Assembly (NCBI RefSeq): GCF_009363755.1
Contig: NZ_CP045417.1
Span: 3,742,749-3,806,748, forward strand
Direction: 5' to 3'
From: Halomonas sp. THAF5a
GTDB lineage: Bacteria > Pseudomonadota > Gammaproteobacteria > Pseudomonadales > Halomonadaceae
Length of the DNA stretch: 64,000 nt
Of this stretch, positions 27,852 to 42,443 are shown piece by piece. The notes beneath the pieces were generated by a model. It was not told the origin of the DNA, made no database searches, and was given only the letters and a program-made list of their open reading frames with translations. Both the position numbers and the translations under genes were made by a program. Within the stretch, counting starts at the first letter, position 1. Each line of letters begins with the position of its first letter.

Positions 27852-29231
27852 TCAGGATTCCTGACGCTTGGTCGGCCGCGGCCAGTCCGGCTTGCTGATC
27901 TGTCGTCCCCGCGTGACCGCCAGGGCATGCTCGGGCACGTCCTTGGCGATGGTCGAGCCGGCGCCCACGGTGGCGCCGCGACCGACGCTTACCGGCGCCA
28001 CCAGGGCGGTGTTGGAGCCGATGAAGGCGCCGTCGTCGATGTCGGTATGGTGCTTGTTGGCGCCGTCGTAGTTGCAGGTGATGGTGCCGGCGCCGACGTT
28101 GACGTCGCGCCCCAGCCGGGCGTCGCCGACGTAGCTCAGGTGGTTGATCTTGCTGCCCTCGCCCACCTCGGCGTTCTTGGTCTCGACGAAGTTGCCGACC
28201 CGGGCGCCGACCGCTAGGCGCGAGCCGGGCCGCAGCCGGGCGAAGGGCCCGACGCGGTTGTGACCGGCCACCACGGCGCCCTCGAGGACGCTGTGGGCCT
28301 CGATCACCGACTCGGCGCCGATGTGGCTGTCGCGGATCACGCAGTGGGGGCCGATGCGCACCCCCTCGCCGAGCTCGACGTCCCCCTCGAAGACGCAGCC
28401 CACGTCGATCTCGACGTCGTGGCCGCAGGTCAGGCGCCCGCGCACGTCGAGCCGCGCCGGGTCGGCGAGCGCCACGCCCTGCTCCATCAGCCGCTCGGCG
28501 ATGTCGTGCTGGAGGGCGCGCTCGAGGCGGGCCATCTGGGCGCGGTTGTTGACGCCCTCGACCTCCTGGGGACGCGCCGGCTGGGCGGTGGCGATGCGCA
28601 CGCCCTCGGCGGCGGCCATGGCGATGACGTCGGTGAGGTAGTACTCGCCCTGGGCGTTGTCGGCGGAGAGGCTCGGCAGCCAGCGGCGCAGCTGGCTCGC
28701 CGTCATGGCCATGATGCCGGTGTTGCACTCGCGCACGGCCCGCTCGGCCTCGGAGGCATCCTTGTGCTCGACGATGGCCACCACCTCGCCGGCCTCGTTG
28801 CGCAGGATGCGCCCGTAGCCGGTCGGGTCCTCCAGGGTGACGGTGAGCAGGCCCAGGTGCTGCTCGTCGACATGCGCCAGCAGTTCCACCAGGGTCTCGC
28901 GGCGGATCAGCGGCACGTCGCCGTAGAGCACCAGCACCTTGCCCTCGCCGAGGCCCTCCAGGGCCTGGGCCACGGCATGGCCGGTGCCCTTCTGCTCGGC
29001 CTGCAGGGCGAAGCGCAGGCGGCCCTCGGTCGGGACCTCGGCCAGGGCCTCGCGCACGTGCTCGGCGCCGTGACCGACCACCACATGGGTGCGCTCGGCC
29101 GCGAGGCCCTCGGCGGTATCGATCACGTGCCGCACCATCGGCTTGCCGGCCAGGCGGTGCAGCACCTTGGGCAGGGAGGAGCGCATCCGGGTCCCCTGCC
29201 CGGCTGCCAGTATCACCACGTCGAGCGTCAT
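27852..29231 (-). CDS. glmU: GlmU, bifunctional UDP-GlcNAc synthesis enzyme
   Basis: About 459 residues. The N-terminal uridyltransferase shows LAAGQGTRMRSSLPKVLH. The C-terminal left-handed beta-helix acetyltransferase shows the hexapeptide repeats and the GAGTITCNYDGANKH segment with its catalytic region. The product UDP-GlcNAc feeds peptidoglycan and LPS. The second ATG (29231) is favoured because GGAG lies five bases before it and MTLDVVILAAG fits the family; ATG at 29234 is the alternative. In E. coli and pseudomonads glmU follows atpC; here three genes intervene. Confidence 0.96.
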   Translation of the reverse strand: MTLDVVILAAGQGTRMRSSLPKVLHRLAGKPMVRHVIDTAEGLAAERTHVVVGHGAEHVREALAEVPTEGRLRFALQAEQKGTGHAVAQALEGLGEGKVLVLYGDVPLIRRETLVELLAHVDEQHLGLLTVTLEDPTGYGRILRNEAGEVVAIVEHKDASEAERAVRECNTGIMAMTASQLRRWLPSLSADNAQGEYYLTDVIAMAAAEGVRIATAQPARPQEVEGVNNRAQMARLERALQHDIAERLMEQGVALADPARLDVRGRLTCGHDVEIDVGCVFEGDVELGEGVRIGPHCVIRDSHIGAESVIEAHSVLEGAVVAGHNRVGPFARLRPGSRLAVGARVGNFVETKNAEVGEGSKINHLSYVGDARLGRDVNVGAGTITCNYDGANKHHTDIDDGAFIGSNTALVAPVSVGRGATVGAGSTIAKDVPEHALAVTRGRQISKPDWPRPTKRQES

Positions 29232-29264
29232 CATGACTCCTTGTCCGGGTCCATCTGTTGGGTT

Positions 29265-30377
29265 CTATTCTAGGGGGCGGGCGGGTGCCTCCGCCATGTC
29301 ACTCGCGGGGCCGTCGACCACCGTCACGCCCAGGTCGTCCATCGCCTCGCGGCCGAAGCGTTCCGCGAAGGCCGGGCTCGCCAGGCTGGTCCACCCCTCG
29401 CCCTCGCGCACCAGCATCAGCACGGCGAGTCCTCGCTCCCGAGCCAGCGCCATGCCATCGTCCTCGCCCAGCACCAGCAGCGCGGTGGCCCAGGCATCGG
29501 CCCAGGCATCGGAGGGGTGCACCACCGTCGCCGAGGCCAGGCGATGCGTGATGGGGCGGCCGGTGCGCGGATCCAGGGTGTGGGAGTAGCGCTGGCCGTC
29601 CGCCTCGAAGTAGTTGCGGTAGTCGCCGGAGGTGGCCACCGCGATGCGCTCCAGGGCCAGCACGTGGCGGGCCTCGGGCTGGCCGTCCCGGGGCACCTCG
29701 ATGCCGATCCGCCAGGGCGTCGACTCGGCATCGCGGTAGCCGCTCACCTTGATCTCGCCGCCCAGGTTGACCAGGTAGTGTTCGAGCCCCTGGCGATCGA
29801 GATAGGCGGCGACCCGGTCGGTGGCGTGCCCCTTGGCGACGCCGGAGAGGTCGACGAAGACGTCGCGCAGACGGCGCGCCTGGCGGGCCTCGGCCTCGAC
29901 CTCAAGGCTGTCGGGGCCGACCTCGGCCAGCCGCTCGGCCAGCGCCGCGTCGTCCGGCACCTCCCGGGGGCGCGCCTCGGGGCCGAAGCTCCACAGGTTG
30001 ACCAGGTCGCCGATGGTCATGTCGAAGGCCCCGCCGCTCGCCTCGGCCACCGACTGGCCGATGGCCAGCACCTCGATGAGGTGGTCGGAGAGCGGCTGCC
30101 ACTCGCCCAGGGGGGCACGGTTGAAGGCCATCAGCTCGGCGTCGTCTCGCCAGGTCGACATGGCGGCATCCACCGCCTCGAGCTCGGCGAGCAGGCCCTC
30201 CTCGAGCGCCTGGGCCTCGCCCTGGGTCAGGGGGTCGGCGATGCTCACCTGGTAGAAGGTGCCGAAGATATCGCCCTCGAGGGTCACCGGGGACGCCAGG
30301 GGGCGGTCGCGCTCGGAGCAACCGGCCAGCAGCAGGCCGAGCAGCAGGGGCAGCAGCAGCGAACGAAGGTAGGTCAT
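29265..30377 (-). CDS. apbE: ApbE, FAD:protein FMN transferase (lipoprotein)
   Basis: 370 residues. The N-terminus MTYLRSLLLPLLLGLLLAGCSE is a lipoprotein signal with C20 as the lipid-modified residue, so the enzyme is anchored on the periplasmic side. ApbE marks are GTFYQVSI, DLSGVAKGHATDRVA and TSGDYRNYF with HTLDPRTGRPI. It attaches FMN to threonine in redox proteins such as NqrB/NqrC or RnfG, none of which is in this window. Its ATG lies one base after the uppP stop, so the two genes are likely co-transcribed. Confidence 0.93.
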   Translation of the reverse strand: MTYLRSLLLPLLLGLLLAGCSERDRPLASPVTLEGDIFGTFYQVSIADPLTQGEAQALEEGLLAELEAVDAAMSTWRDDAELMAFNRAPLGEWQPLSDHLIEVLAIGQSVAEASGGAFDMTIGDLVNLWSFGPEARPREVPDDAALAERLAEVGPDSLEVEAEARQARRLRDVFVDLSGVAKGHATDRVAAYLDRQGLEHYLVNLGGEIKVSGYRDAESTPWRIGIEVPRDGQPEARHVLALERIAVATSGDYRNYFEADGQRYSHTLDPRTGRPITHRLASATVVHPSDAWADAWATALLVLGEDDGMALARERGLAVLMLVREGEGWTSLASPAFAERFGREAMDDLGVTVVDGPASDMAEAPARPLE

Positions 30378-30378
30378 G

Positions 30379-31182
30379 TCAGGCCCCTCCGAAGAGCCAG
30401 AGCAGCGCGACACCCAGCACGAGGCGATAGACCACGAAGGGCTGCATGCCGATCCGCTGGATGAAGACCAGGAAGAAGTGGATGCACAGGTAGGCGCTGA
30501 TCCCCGAGAGCAACGCCCCCAGGATCAGCGCGCCCCAGTCCACCGGCGCGGCGGCACCGGCGAGGTGGAGGATCTCCAGCCCGCCGGCGAGCACGATGAC
30601 CGGGATCGAGAGCAGGAAGGAGAAGCGCGCCGACCCCTCGCGGCTCAGGCCCAGCAGCAGACCGGCGGTCATGGTGATGCCGGAGCGCGAGGTGCCGGGA
30701 ATCAGCGCCAGCGCCTGGGCGCCCCCGATCCAGAGGGCGTCTCGCCAGGTCAGGCGGTACTCGCTGCGGCCGCCGCGACGCCGCCAGTCGGCCCAGGCCA
30801 GCAGCAGCCCGAAGCCGATCAGCCCCCCGGCGATGACCAGCGGCGAGCGCATGACCTCCTGGATGACGTCCTCGAAGGCGAGCCCGGCGAGCCCCACCGG
30901 GATGGTGGCCAGGATCACCCACCAGGCCAGGCGCGCCTCGTCGTCGGTGCCGCGCCCCGCCAGGCTGCGACACCAGCTGGTGGTCATGCCGACCAGCTCG
31001 TGGCGGAAGTAGAGCACCACCGCGCTCAGGCTGCCGATGTGCAGGGCGACGTCGAAGACCAGGCCCTGGTCGTCCCAGTCGGTGAAGACCGGGACCAGGA
31101 TCAGGTGGGCGGAGCTGGAGATCGGCAGGAACTCGGTCAATCCCTGAACGATGGAGAGGACGAAGATCTGTAGCCAGTCCAT
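30379..31182 (-). CDS. uppP: UppP (BacA), undecaprenyl-diphosphatase
   Basis: 267-residue membrane enzyme that dephosphorylates undecaprenyl diphosphate to recycle the lipid carrier of peptidoglycan. The two catalytic motifs are seen: QGLTEFLPISSSAHL (E17) and GTSRSGITM. The many hydrophobic helices and the length match BacA. The ATG at 31182 gives the standard MDWLQIFVLSIVQG start. It immediately precedes apbE. Confidence 0.95.
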   Translation of the reverse strand: MDWLQIFVLSIVQGLTEFLPISSSAHLILVPVFTDWDDQGLVFDVALHIGSLSAVVLYFRHELVGMTTSWCRSLAGRGTDDEARLAWWVILATIPVGLAGLAFEDVIQEVMRSPLVIAGGLIGFGLLLAWADWRRRGGRSEYRLTWRDALWIGGAQALALIPGTSRSGITMTAGLLLGLSREGSARFSFLLSIPVIVLAGGLEILHLAGAAAPVDWGALILGALLSGISAYLCIHFFLVFIQRIGMQPFVVYRLVLGVALLWLFGGA

Positions 31183-31265
31183 GGAACGGTCCGTGTAGTG
31201 GGGTAAGGGGGCTCGGGCGGTCCCGAGGATACACCCCTGGGCCCCGCCTGTCCGCCGCCGACGGC

Positions 31266-32636
31266 TCAGGCGGTCGACAGGATGGCGGTGGCGAAACCGA
31301 AGTAGATCACCACCCCCGAGGCGTCGATCAGGGTCGTGACCAGCGGCGCCGAGGCGGTGGCCGGATCCCAGCCCAGGCGATCGAGCACGAAGGGCAGGCA
31401 CATGCCGAGCAGGCTCCCGAACAGCACGATGGTAATCATGCTCACCGCCACCACCAGGGCCACCGCCTCCCCGGCGCGGAACATCCCGATCGGCGCCACC
31501 GCCAGGGCCATGGTCAGCCCCAGGGCGCCCGCCACCAGCAGCTCGCGGCCAAGCAGCCTGCCCCAGTCCTTGATGCCCACGTCGCCGGTGGCCATGCCGC
31601 GTACCGTCAGCGTGGCCGCCTGGGCGCCGGCGTTGCCGCCGCTGCCGATCAGCAGCGGCAGGAAGAACACCAGCGCCACCTGGGCGGCGATGGTCTCCTC
31701 GAAGTAGGCGATGCCCGCCCCGGAGAAGAGGTTGCCGAACACCAGCAACACCAGCCAGAACACCCGCTTGCGGTACAGGCTCCACAGCGGCACCCGGCGC
31801 ACGCCGCCCTCCAGGGCGCCGATCGACATCCCCTTGTGGATATCTTCGGTGGCCTCGGATTCGACCACGTCCATGGCGTCGTCGTGGGTGACGATGCCGA
31901 TCAGCCGGCGCTCGGCGTCGACCACCGGCAACGCCAGCAGGTCGTAGCGGGCGACGATGCGCGCCACCTCCTCCTGGGGCACGTCCACCCGGGTGTGGAT
32001 AACTTCATGGATCATCAGGTCGTCGACCCGGGCCCCGGGCCGCGCCACCATCAGCTGGCGCAGCGACAGGGTCCCGGCGAGGCGGCCGTCGGGGTCGACG
32101 ACGTAGAGCTGGTAGACGGTCTCGGCATCCGGCGCGGTCTGTCGCACCCGCATCATCGCCCGGGAGACCGTGAGGCCGGCGGGAATCGCCACGTAGTCCG
32201 AGGTCATCAGCGCGCCGGCGGTGCCCTCCGCATAGCTCGCCAGTCGCTTGAGCGCCTCGCGTTCCTGGTGCGCCATGCGCCGCAGCAGGGCCTCGCGACG
32301 ATCGTCGCCCAGGGTCTTGTAGAGGTCGGCCCGCTCGTCGGCCCCCATTTGCTCGAGGATCGCCAGCAGGGCCTCGTCGTCCAGCGCCTCGGTGATCGCC
32401 CGCTGCTCGTCGCCGGAGAGGTGCCCGATCACGCTGGCGCGGCGCTCCAGCGGCAGCCGCGAGAAGAGCGCCAGGGCCCGGGGCAGGTCCTGGTCGTCCT
32501 CGACGAGGGTCTCGAGGATCTCGGCGAGATCGGCGGAGCGCAGCTCCGGCAGCAGGCTCGGCAGGCGCGCCTCCTCCCCCTCCAGGGCGGCGAGCAGCGT
32601 CGCCTTGTGCGTCTGCAGGGATTCGCTCAGTGACAT
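31266..32636 (-). CDS. mgtE: MgtE, magnesium channel/transporter
   Basis: 456 residues: an acidic N-terminal domain (LVEDDQDLPRALALFSRLP), tandem CBS domains (VIHTRVDVPQEEVARIVARYDLLALPVVD), then five membrane helices with the MgtE core (LPLLIGSGGNAGAQAATLTVRG). Cytosolic Mg binding to the N and CBS domains closes the pore. I see no M-box-like leader; atpC ends 141 bases upstream, with a hairpin between. It does not belong to the usual E. coli atp-glm neighbourhood. Confidence 0.95.
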   Translation of the reverse strand: MSLSESLQTHKATLLAALEGEEARLPSLLPELRSADLAEILETLVEDDQDLPRALALFSRLPLERRASVIGHLSGDEQRAITEALDDEALLAILEQMGADERADLYKTLGDDRREALLRRMAHQEREALKRLASYAEGTAGALMTSDYVAIPAGLTVSRAMMRVRQTAPDAETVYQLYVVDPDGRLAGTLSLRQLMVARPGARVDDLMIHEVIHTRVDVPQEEVARIVARYDLLALPVVDAERRLIGIVTHDDAMDVVESEATEDIHKGMSIGALEGGVRRVPLWSLYRKRVFWLVLLVFGNLFSGAGIAYFEETIAAQVALVFFLPLLIGSGGNAGAQAATLTVRGMATGDVGIKDWGRLLGRELLVAGALGLTMALAVAPIGMFRAGEAVALVVAVSMITIVLFGSLLGMCLPFVLDRLGWDPATASAPLVTTLIDASGVVIYFGFATAILSTA

Positions 32637-32724
32637 CCAGGCCTCCCGACGGCGAGGCCGGCCCGGAGCCGGCCGGAAGAAAAGGGTGGCGCCTCGTGGT
32701 CGCTCCCCGAGGGCCCCAAACGAC

Positions 32725-32755
32725 GACGCCCCCCGGACAGGATCCGGAGGGCGTC
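32725..32755 (-). terminator. Hairpin terminator after atpC
   Basis: A 13-bp stem (32725-32737 with 32743-32755, one mismatch, five-base loop) lies 23 bases after the atpC stop. On the minus strand a weak GTTTGG follows it. It probably ends most atp transcription before mgtE. Confidence 0.7.
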
Positions 32756-32777
32756 AGGTCGAGACACGAGCCGGGCG

Positions 32778-33206
32778 TTAGCCGCGGCCGGCCTTGCGAC
32801 GCACCTGCTGAATGGTCCGCAGCTGCGCCACGGCCTCGGCGAGTTCCGCGGTGGCGCGACTGTAGTCGAGCTCCGCGGACTTGTCGCTCATGGCCTTCAG
32901 CGCCTGCTGGCGAGCCTCTTCGGCGGCCGCCTCGTCGAGGTCGTCGGCGCGCACGGCGGTATCCGCCAGCACCGTGACCACGTCGGGCTGCACCTCGAGG
33001 AAGCCGCCCGTGACGTAGTAGTGATCTTCCTCACCCCCGCCATGGACGATCCGTACCGGGCCCGGCGCCAGCTCGGTGAGCAGCGGCGTGTGCCCGGCCA
33101 GGATCCCCAGATCCCCCATGGCACCGGCCGCCACGACCTGCTCGGCGGACCCGGAGTAGATCGACGCCTCGGCGCTGACGATCTCGCACTTGAAGCTTTT
33201 CGTCAT
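32778..33206 (-). CDS. atpC: AtpC, ATP synthase epsilon subunit
   Basis: 142 residues with an N-terminal beta sandwich (FKCEIVSAEASIYSGSAEQVVAAGAMGDLGILAGHTPLLTELAPG is the classic segment at residues 5-50) and a C-terminal two-helix domain that can inhibit rotation. It connects gamma to the c-ring. Last gene of the atp operon, 24 bases after atpD, followed by a hairpin terminator. GGAGAC lies near the start. Confidence 0.97.
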   Translation of the reverse strand: MTKSFKCEIVSAEASIYSGSAEQVVAAGAMGDLGILAGHTPLLTELAPGPVRIVHGGGEEDHYYVTGGFLEVQPDVVTVLADTAVRADDLDEAAAEEARQQALKAMSDKSAELDYSRATAELAEAVAQLRTIQQVRRKAGRG

Positions 33207-33230
33207 GATGACGTCTCCCAGGTGGAGGGA

Positions 33231-35554
<2,324 letters not shown>

Positions 35555-35625
35555 AGCGATCTACCTTATCGTTCGTGGCCCTCAGAAAGCTCCAGGGCCC
35601 GCCCCGGAGGAGCGGGCCGTCGGCA

Positions 35626-37170
<1,545 letters not shown>

Positions 37171-37186
37171 GCCATGTCCCTCAGAC

Positions 37187-37726
37187 TCAGGCGGAAAGGG
37201 CCTCGTGGAGGCGGTTCAGTCGACCGCGTACCGAGCCGTCGATGACGGTGTCGCCGGCACGCAGGATGACGCCGCCCAGGAGGGTGGAATCCACCTGAGT
37301 GGTAATGGAGATTTCGCGGTTCAGACGCTTGGCCAGTGCACTCGCGAGCTTGTCCTGCTGCGCCTCGTCCAGCGGGAAGGCGGAGACGATGTTCACGTCC
37401 ATGCGCTTCTCCTGCTGGGCCTTGAGCATGGAGAACTGCTCGACGATCGCCGGCAGGGCCGCCAGGCGGCCCTTCTGGCCGACCAGGCGCAGGAAGTTGC
37501 GGACGGCGTCGCTCACGGCGTCGCCACAGACGTCGACGATCACCTCGGCCTCCTGGGTGCTCGACAGCTGCGGGTTGCCGAGCACGAGGCGCTGCATCTC
37601 GTCGTCTTCGACGATGCGCGCCGCGGTCTCGAGCATCGTGGCCCAGTCGTCCAGTGCCTGCTGCTCAACGGCGTGTTCGAAGGCCGCCTTGGCGTAGGGG
37701 CGTGCGACGGTAGACGTTTCCGCCAT
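37187..37726 (-). CDS. atpH: AtpH, ATP synthase delta subunit
   Basis: 179 residues of the OSCP/delta family. An N-terminal six-helix bundle ([25 protein letters not shown]) is followed by the C-terminal segment [38 protein letters not shown]. It joins the top of F1 to the b-subunit stalk. It is 11 bases after atpF and 16 before atpA. Confidence 0.97.
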   Translation of the reverse strand: MAETSTVARPYAKAAFEHAVEQQALDDWATMLETAARIVEDDEMQRLVLGNPQLSSTQEAEVIVDVCGDAVSDAVRNFLRLVGQKGRLAALPAIVEQFSMLKAQQEKRMDVNIVSAFPLDEAQQDKLASALAKRLNREISITTQVDSTLLGGVILRAGDTVIDGSVRGRLNRLHEALSA

Positions 37727-37737
37727 GGGTCACCTCC

Positions 37738-38208
37738 TCAAAGCTCGTTGGCGAGTTCATCGACGAGCTTCGCGTGCTTCTTCTCGTCGATGGAGGACTC
37801 CAGGATCCGCTCCGCACCCACGATGGCGAGTCGCGACACCTGCACCCGCAGGTCTTCCTTCGCGCGATTCACTTCCTGGTCGATCTCGGACTTGGCCTGA
37901 GCGATCATCCGCTCGCCTTCCTGGCGCGCCTGGTCACGCGCCTCTTCGATCATCTGGCTGGACCGCTTGTGGGCCTGTTCCAGGATCTCGGCGGCCTGCT
38001 CCTTGCTCTCGCGCAGCGTCTCGCTGGCCTGCTCTTCGGCCAGCTCCAGGTCACGCGAGGCACGGCTGGCCGCGTCCAGGCCGTCGGCGATCTTCTTCTG
38101 ACGCTCATGGAGCGCGTTGCTGATCGGCGGCCACACAAACTTAATGCAAAATCCGACGAAGATCGCGAAGGCGATCATCTGTCCGATTAGCGTCATGTTG
38201 ATATTCAC
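37738..38208 (-). CDS. atpF: AtpF, ATP synthase b subunit
   Basis: 156 residues, same as E. coli. One N-terminal membrane helix ([23 protein letters not shown]) is followed by a long charged coiled coil that dimerises as the peripheral stalk. The GTG at 38208 is chosen because it gives (M)NINMTLIGQ like the family and GAGG lies nine bases before; the ATG five codons later would trim the conserved start. Confidence 0.96.
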   Translation of the reverse strand: MNINMTLIGQMIAFAIFVGFCIKFVWPPISNALHERQKKIADGLDAASRASRDLELAEEQASETLRESKEQAAEILEQAHKRSSQMIEEARDQARQEGERMIAQAKSEIDQEVNRAKEDLRVQVSRLAIVGAERILESSIDEKKHAKLVDELANEL

Positions 38209-38283
38209 AGGGACGTACCTCTGACAGATTCGTGGCGTCCGGAAACAAGCAAACCGAGCGCGGTGCGCCCGGTATGCCAAACG

Positions 38284-38550
<267 letters not shown>

Positions 38551-38569
38551 TTAGCGGGTGTTACGTGAT

Positions 38570-39814
<1,245 letters not shown>

Positions 39815-39884
39815 CTACCGATGGTCGGCGACCCGTCGCTTCGCCGCGCCTCTACCCACGCGGGTCAACCGAAGGTCCGGCGCG

Positions 39885-39913
39885 ATTATAGGGAAGCCCC
39901 ACTTAAGCTTCAA
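39885..39913 (-). promoter_or_regulatory. Predicted sigma-70 promoter of the atp operon
   Basis: Minus strand: TTGAAG (39908-39913), 17-bp spacer, then a perfect TATAAT (39885-39890). Transcription would start about 80 bases before atpI. It is the best match to a housekeeping promoter I see in the window. Confidence 0.8.
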
Positions 39914-40023
39914 CCGAGGACGCCGCCATTGGACGCGATATCTCGTTGCCCTACGACTAAAAGTCGATAAGTTCGCCCAGCTTGCTTAGCCGGCTAATGG
40001 CTGACCGCCGCGCCGAGGATCCC

Positions 40024-40938
40024 TCAGCGGATGTGCTCGAGGATGCCGTCGAGCTCATCGAGGCTGGCGTAACGGATCGTCACCCGCCCCTTGCCGCCTC
40101 GGCCATGCTGGATCTTGACCGGCGCCCCCAGCACCTCGGCGAGGCGGGTCTCGAGGCCGGCCACGTCCGCGGAGGGCGCCTCGGGGGCGGGCCTGGCCGG
40201 CGCGCCGCTGGCCAGGCGCTTGACCAAGGCCTCGGTCGCGCGAACGGTGAGGTCCTTGTTGACCACCTCGTGGGCGGCCTTGCGCTGCTTGGCCCCCGAC
40301 AGCGCCAGCAGCGCCCGGGCATGGCCCATGTCGAGGTCGCCGCGCTCGAGCAGCGTCTGCACCTCGGGGTCCAGCGTCAGCAGGCGCAGCAGGTTGGCCA
40401 CCTGGGCGCGGGAGCGGCCCACGGCATCGGCGGTCTGCTGCTGGGTCAGCGAGAACTCCTCGAGCAGCCGCTTGAGTGCCAGCGCCTCCTCAACGGGATT
40501 CAGGTCCTCGCGCTGGATGTTCTCGATCAGCGCCAGCGCCAGCGCCACCTCGTCACCGACCTGGCGGATCACCGCGGGGATCACGTCGAGCTCGGCGAGC
40601 TGGGCGGCGCGCCAGCGGCGCTCGCCGGCGATGATCTCGTAGCGCGCCTCGCCCACCGGGCGCACCACGATCGGCTGCATCACACCCTGGGCGCGAATGG
40701 AGTCGGCCAGCTCCTCGAGGGCCTCGGGCTGGATATCGCGACGCGGCTGGTAGCGGCCACGGGAGAGCTGCCCCAGCGGCAGGCGCTCGAGGCGCTCCTC
40801 GGGCTCGGCCGCGGGAGGCGCCGCGGGTTCGGCGCCCTCCTCGATCTCGACCTCGGGCAGGTCCAGGCTTTCACGACGGCGGGCGTTGGCACCGATCAGG
40901 GCATCCAGGCCACGTCCCAGGGCGCGTTTACGCGTCAT
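40024..40938 (-). CDS. parB: ParB, chromosome partitioning protein
   Basis: 304 residues: basic N-terminus RKRALGRGLDALIG, the CTP-binding GERRWRAAQLA motif, the central helix-turn-helix TQQQTADAVGRSRAQVANLLRLL, and a C-terminal dimerisation domain. ParB binds parS near the origin and spreads with CTP. No parS site was recognised by eye within the window. The ATG at 40938 has GAGGGA six bases before; an ATG two codons upstream is the alternative. ParA is upstream, 40 bases away. Confidence 0.96.
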   Translation of the reverse strand: MTRKRALGRGLDALIGANARRRESLDLPEVEIEEGAEPAAPPAAEPEERLERLPLGQLSRGRYQPRRDIQPEALEELADSIRAQGVMQPIVVRPVGEARYEIIAGERRWRAAQLAELDVIPAVIRQVGDEVALALALIENIQREDLNPVEEALALKRLLEEFSLTQQQTADAVGRSRAQVANLLRLLTLDPEVQTLLERGDLDMGHARALLALSGAKQRKAAHEVVNKDLTVRATEALVKRLASGAPARPAPEAPSADVAGLETRLAEVLGAPVKIQHGRGGKGRVTIRYASLDELDGILEHIR

Positions 40939-40978
40939 CGACATTCCCTCATCACTACCGCGGTGTGCGACGGCCGGC

Positions 40979-41749
40979 CTACAGCGACAGGCGTCGGATC
41001 AATTCCTTGGCCAGCACCCGATGGGCCTGGCTGCCTCGCGACAGCCGCGCGTACTTGGTGACCGGCAGCCCGTGGCTGGGCGCCTCGGCGACCCGGATGT
41101 TGCGCGGGATGGTGGTCTTGAGCAGGGCGTCGCCGAAGTAGTCGCGAAGCTGGTGGCTGACGTCCCGGGTCAGGCTGTTGCGGGCGTCGAACATGGTGCG
41201 CAGGATACCGAAGATCTCGATCTGCGGGTTTACGCTGTCCTTGATCTGCTCAACGGTATCGAGCAGCGCCGAGAGGCCCTCCAGGGCATAGAACTCGCAC
41301 TGCAGCGGGATCAGCACGCCGTCGGCCGCGGTCAGGGCATTGACGGTGAGCATGTTCAGCGACGGCGGACAGTCGATCAGCACCACATCGTACTCGCCGG
41401 CCACCTCGGCGAGTGCCGTGACCAGGTTGCGCGCCCGGTCATCGCCGCCGGAGAGCAGCTCCACCTCGGCCGCGGTCAGGTCACCGTTGCCGGGCAGCAG
41501 GGCGTAGCCGGCCTGGGGGCAGTCGAGAATCACCTCGGTGGGTTTCTTGTCGCCCAGCACCACGTCGAGCACGCTGCCGTCCAGCTCGTGCTTGTTGGCG
41601 CCGCTGCCCATGGTGGCATGCCCCTGGGGGTCCAGGTCGACCAGCAGCACGCGGCGATCCAGCGCCGCCAGGCTGGCGGCGAGGTTGACGGCGGTCGTGG
41701 TCTTGCCGACGCCGCCCTTCTGGTTGGTCAGGGCAATGATCTTGGTCAC
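40979..41749 (-). CDS. parA: ParA, chromosome partitioning ATPase (Soj type)
   Basis: 256 residues, with the deviant Walker A KGGVGKTTT (11-19) at the N-terminus and the Walker B region VVLIDCPPSLN. No N-terminal DNA-binding domain, as expected for chromosomal ParA. The GTG at 41749 has GGGAG six bases before it. It moves ParB-parS complexes apart after replication and sits in the conserved mnmG-rsmG-parA-parB order. Confidence 0.97.
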   Translation of the reverse strand: MTKIIALTNQKGGVGKTTTAVNLAASLAALDRRVLLVDLDPQGHATMGSGANKHELDGSVLDVVLGDKKPTEVILDCPQAGYALLPGNGDLTAAEVELLSGGDDRARNLVTALAEVAGEYDVVLIDCPPSLNMLTVNALTAADGVLIPLQCEFYALEGLSALLDTVEQIKDSVNPQIEIFGILRTMFDARNSLTRDVSHQLRDYFGDALLKTTIPRNIRVAEAPSHGLPVTKYARLSRGSQAHRVLAKELIRRLSL

Positions 41750-41780
41750 GTGCAACTCCCTTGCTGGGGAAACAGACGCC

Positions 41781-42443
41781 TCAGGGGCGGGCCGCGCTGG
41801 CCGGTCGGTGGCGCAGGACCACCAGCGGTCGGCCACCGGACGCAAAGGGCACCTCGAGGTCGTGGCGGGCCGCCACGACGACCTCCTCGGGGAGACCGGC
41901 CAGTTCATCTTCCACGGCGGGCCCCTTCATGGCCAGCCACTCGCCGTCGGGGGCCACCAGCGACGTGGTCAGCGCCACGAAGTCGCCGAGGCTCGAGAAG
42001 GCCCGCGAGATCACCTGCGCGTAGCCGCCGTCCACCGGCGCGAAGGCCTCGACCCGCGCCTGCACCGGGGTGACGTTGGTGAGGCCGAGCTCCATCACCG
42101 CCTGGCGCTGGAAGCGCACCTTCTTGCCGTTGCTGTCGAGCAGCGTGACCGAGAGCGACGGTTTGAGGATCGCCAGGACCAGGCCGGGCAAGCCCGGGCC
42201 CGAGCCCACGTCGAGCAGCGTCGGCCCGTCGACGAAGGGCAGCACCGCGGCGCTGTCCAGCAGGTGGCGGCCGACCATCTCCTCCGGCGCGCGTATCGCG
42301 GTGAGGTTATAGGCGCGGTTCCACTTGTGCAACAGCCCCACCAGCCCCAGCAGGCGGGCGCGCTGCTCGGTATCGACGGGGATCTCCAGCGCGGCCAGCC
42401 CCTGGTCGAGGCGCGCCTCGACGCTCGCATCGAGACCCGTCAT
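41781..42443 (-). CDS. rsmG: RsmG, 16S rRNA m7G527 methyltransferase
   Basis: 220 residues of the GidB family: SAM-binding [17 protein letters not shown] and the preceding [10 protein letters not shown]. It methylates G527 of 16S rRNA; loss gives low-level streptomycin resistance in other bacteria. Its start overlaps the mnmG stop by four bases (ATGA), so the two are coupled. Confidence 0.97.
   Translation of the reverse strand: MTGLDASVEARLDQGLAALEIPVDTEQRARLLGLVGLLHKWNRAYNLTAIRAPEEMVGRHLLDSAAVLPFVDGPTLLDVGSGPGLPGLVLAILKPSLSVTLLDSNGKKVRFQRQAVMELGLTNVTPVQARVEAFAPVDGGYAQVISRAFSSLGDFVALTTSLVAPDGEWLAMKGPAVEDELAGLPEEVVVAARHDLEVPFASGGRPLVVLRHRPASAARP

Noticed and set aside
32637..32777. A magnesium riboswitch before mgtE
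   Set aside because: The 141-base gap holds mainly a terminator-like hairpin; no M-box features could be recognised.
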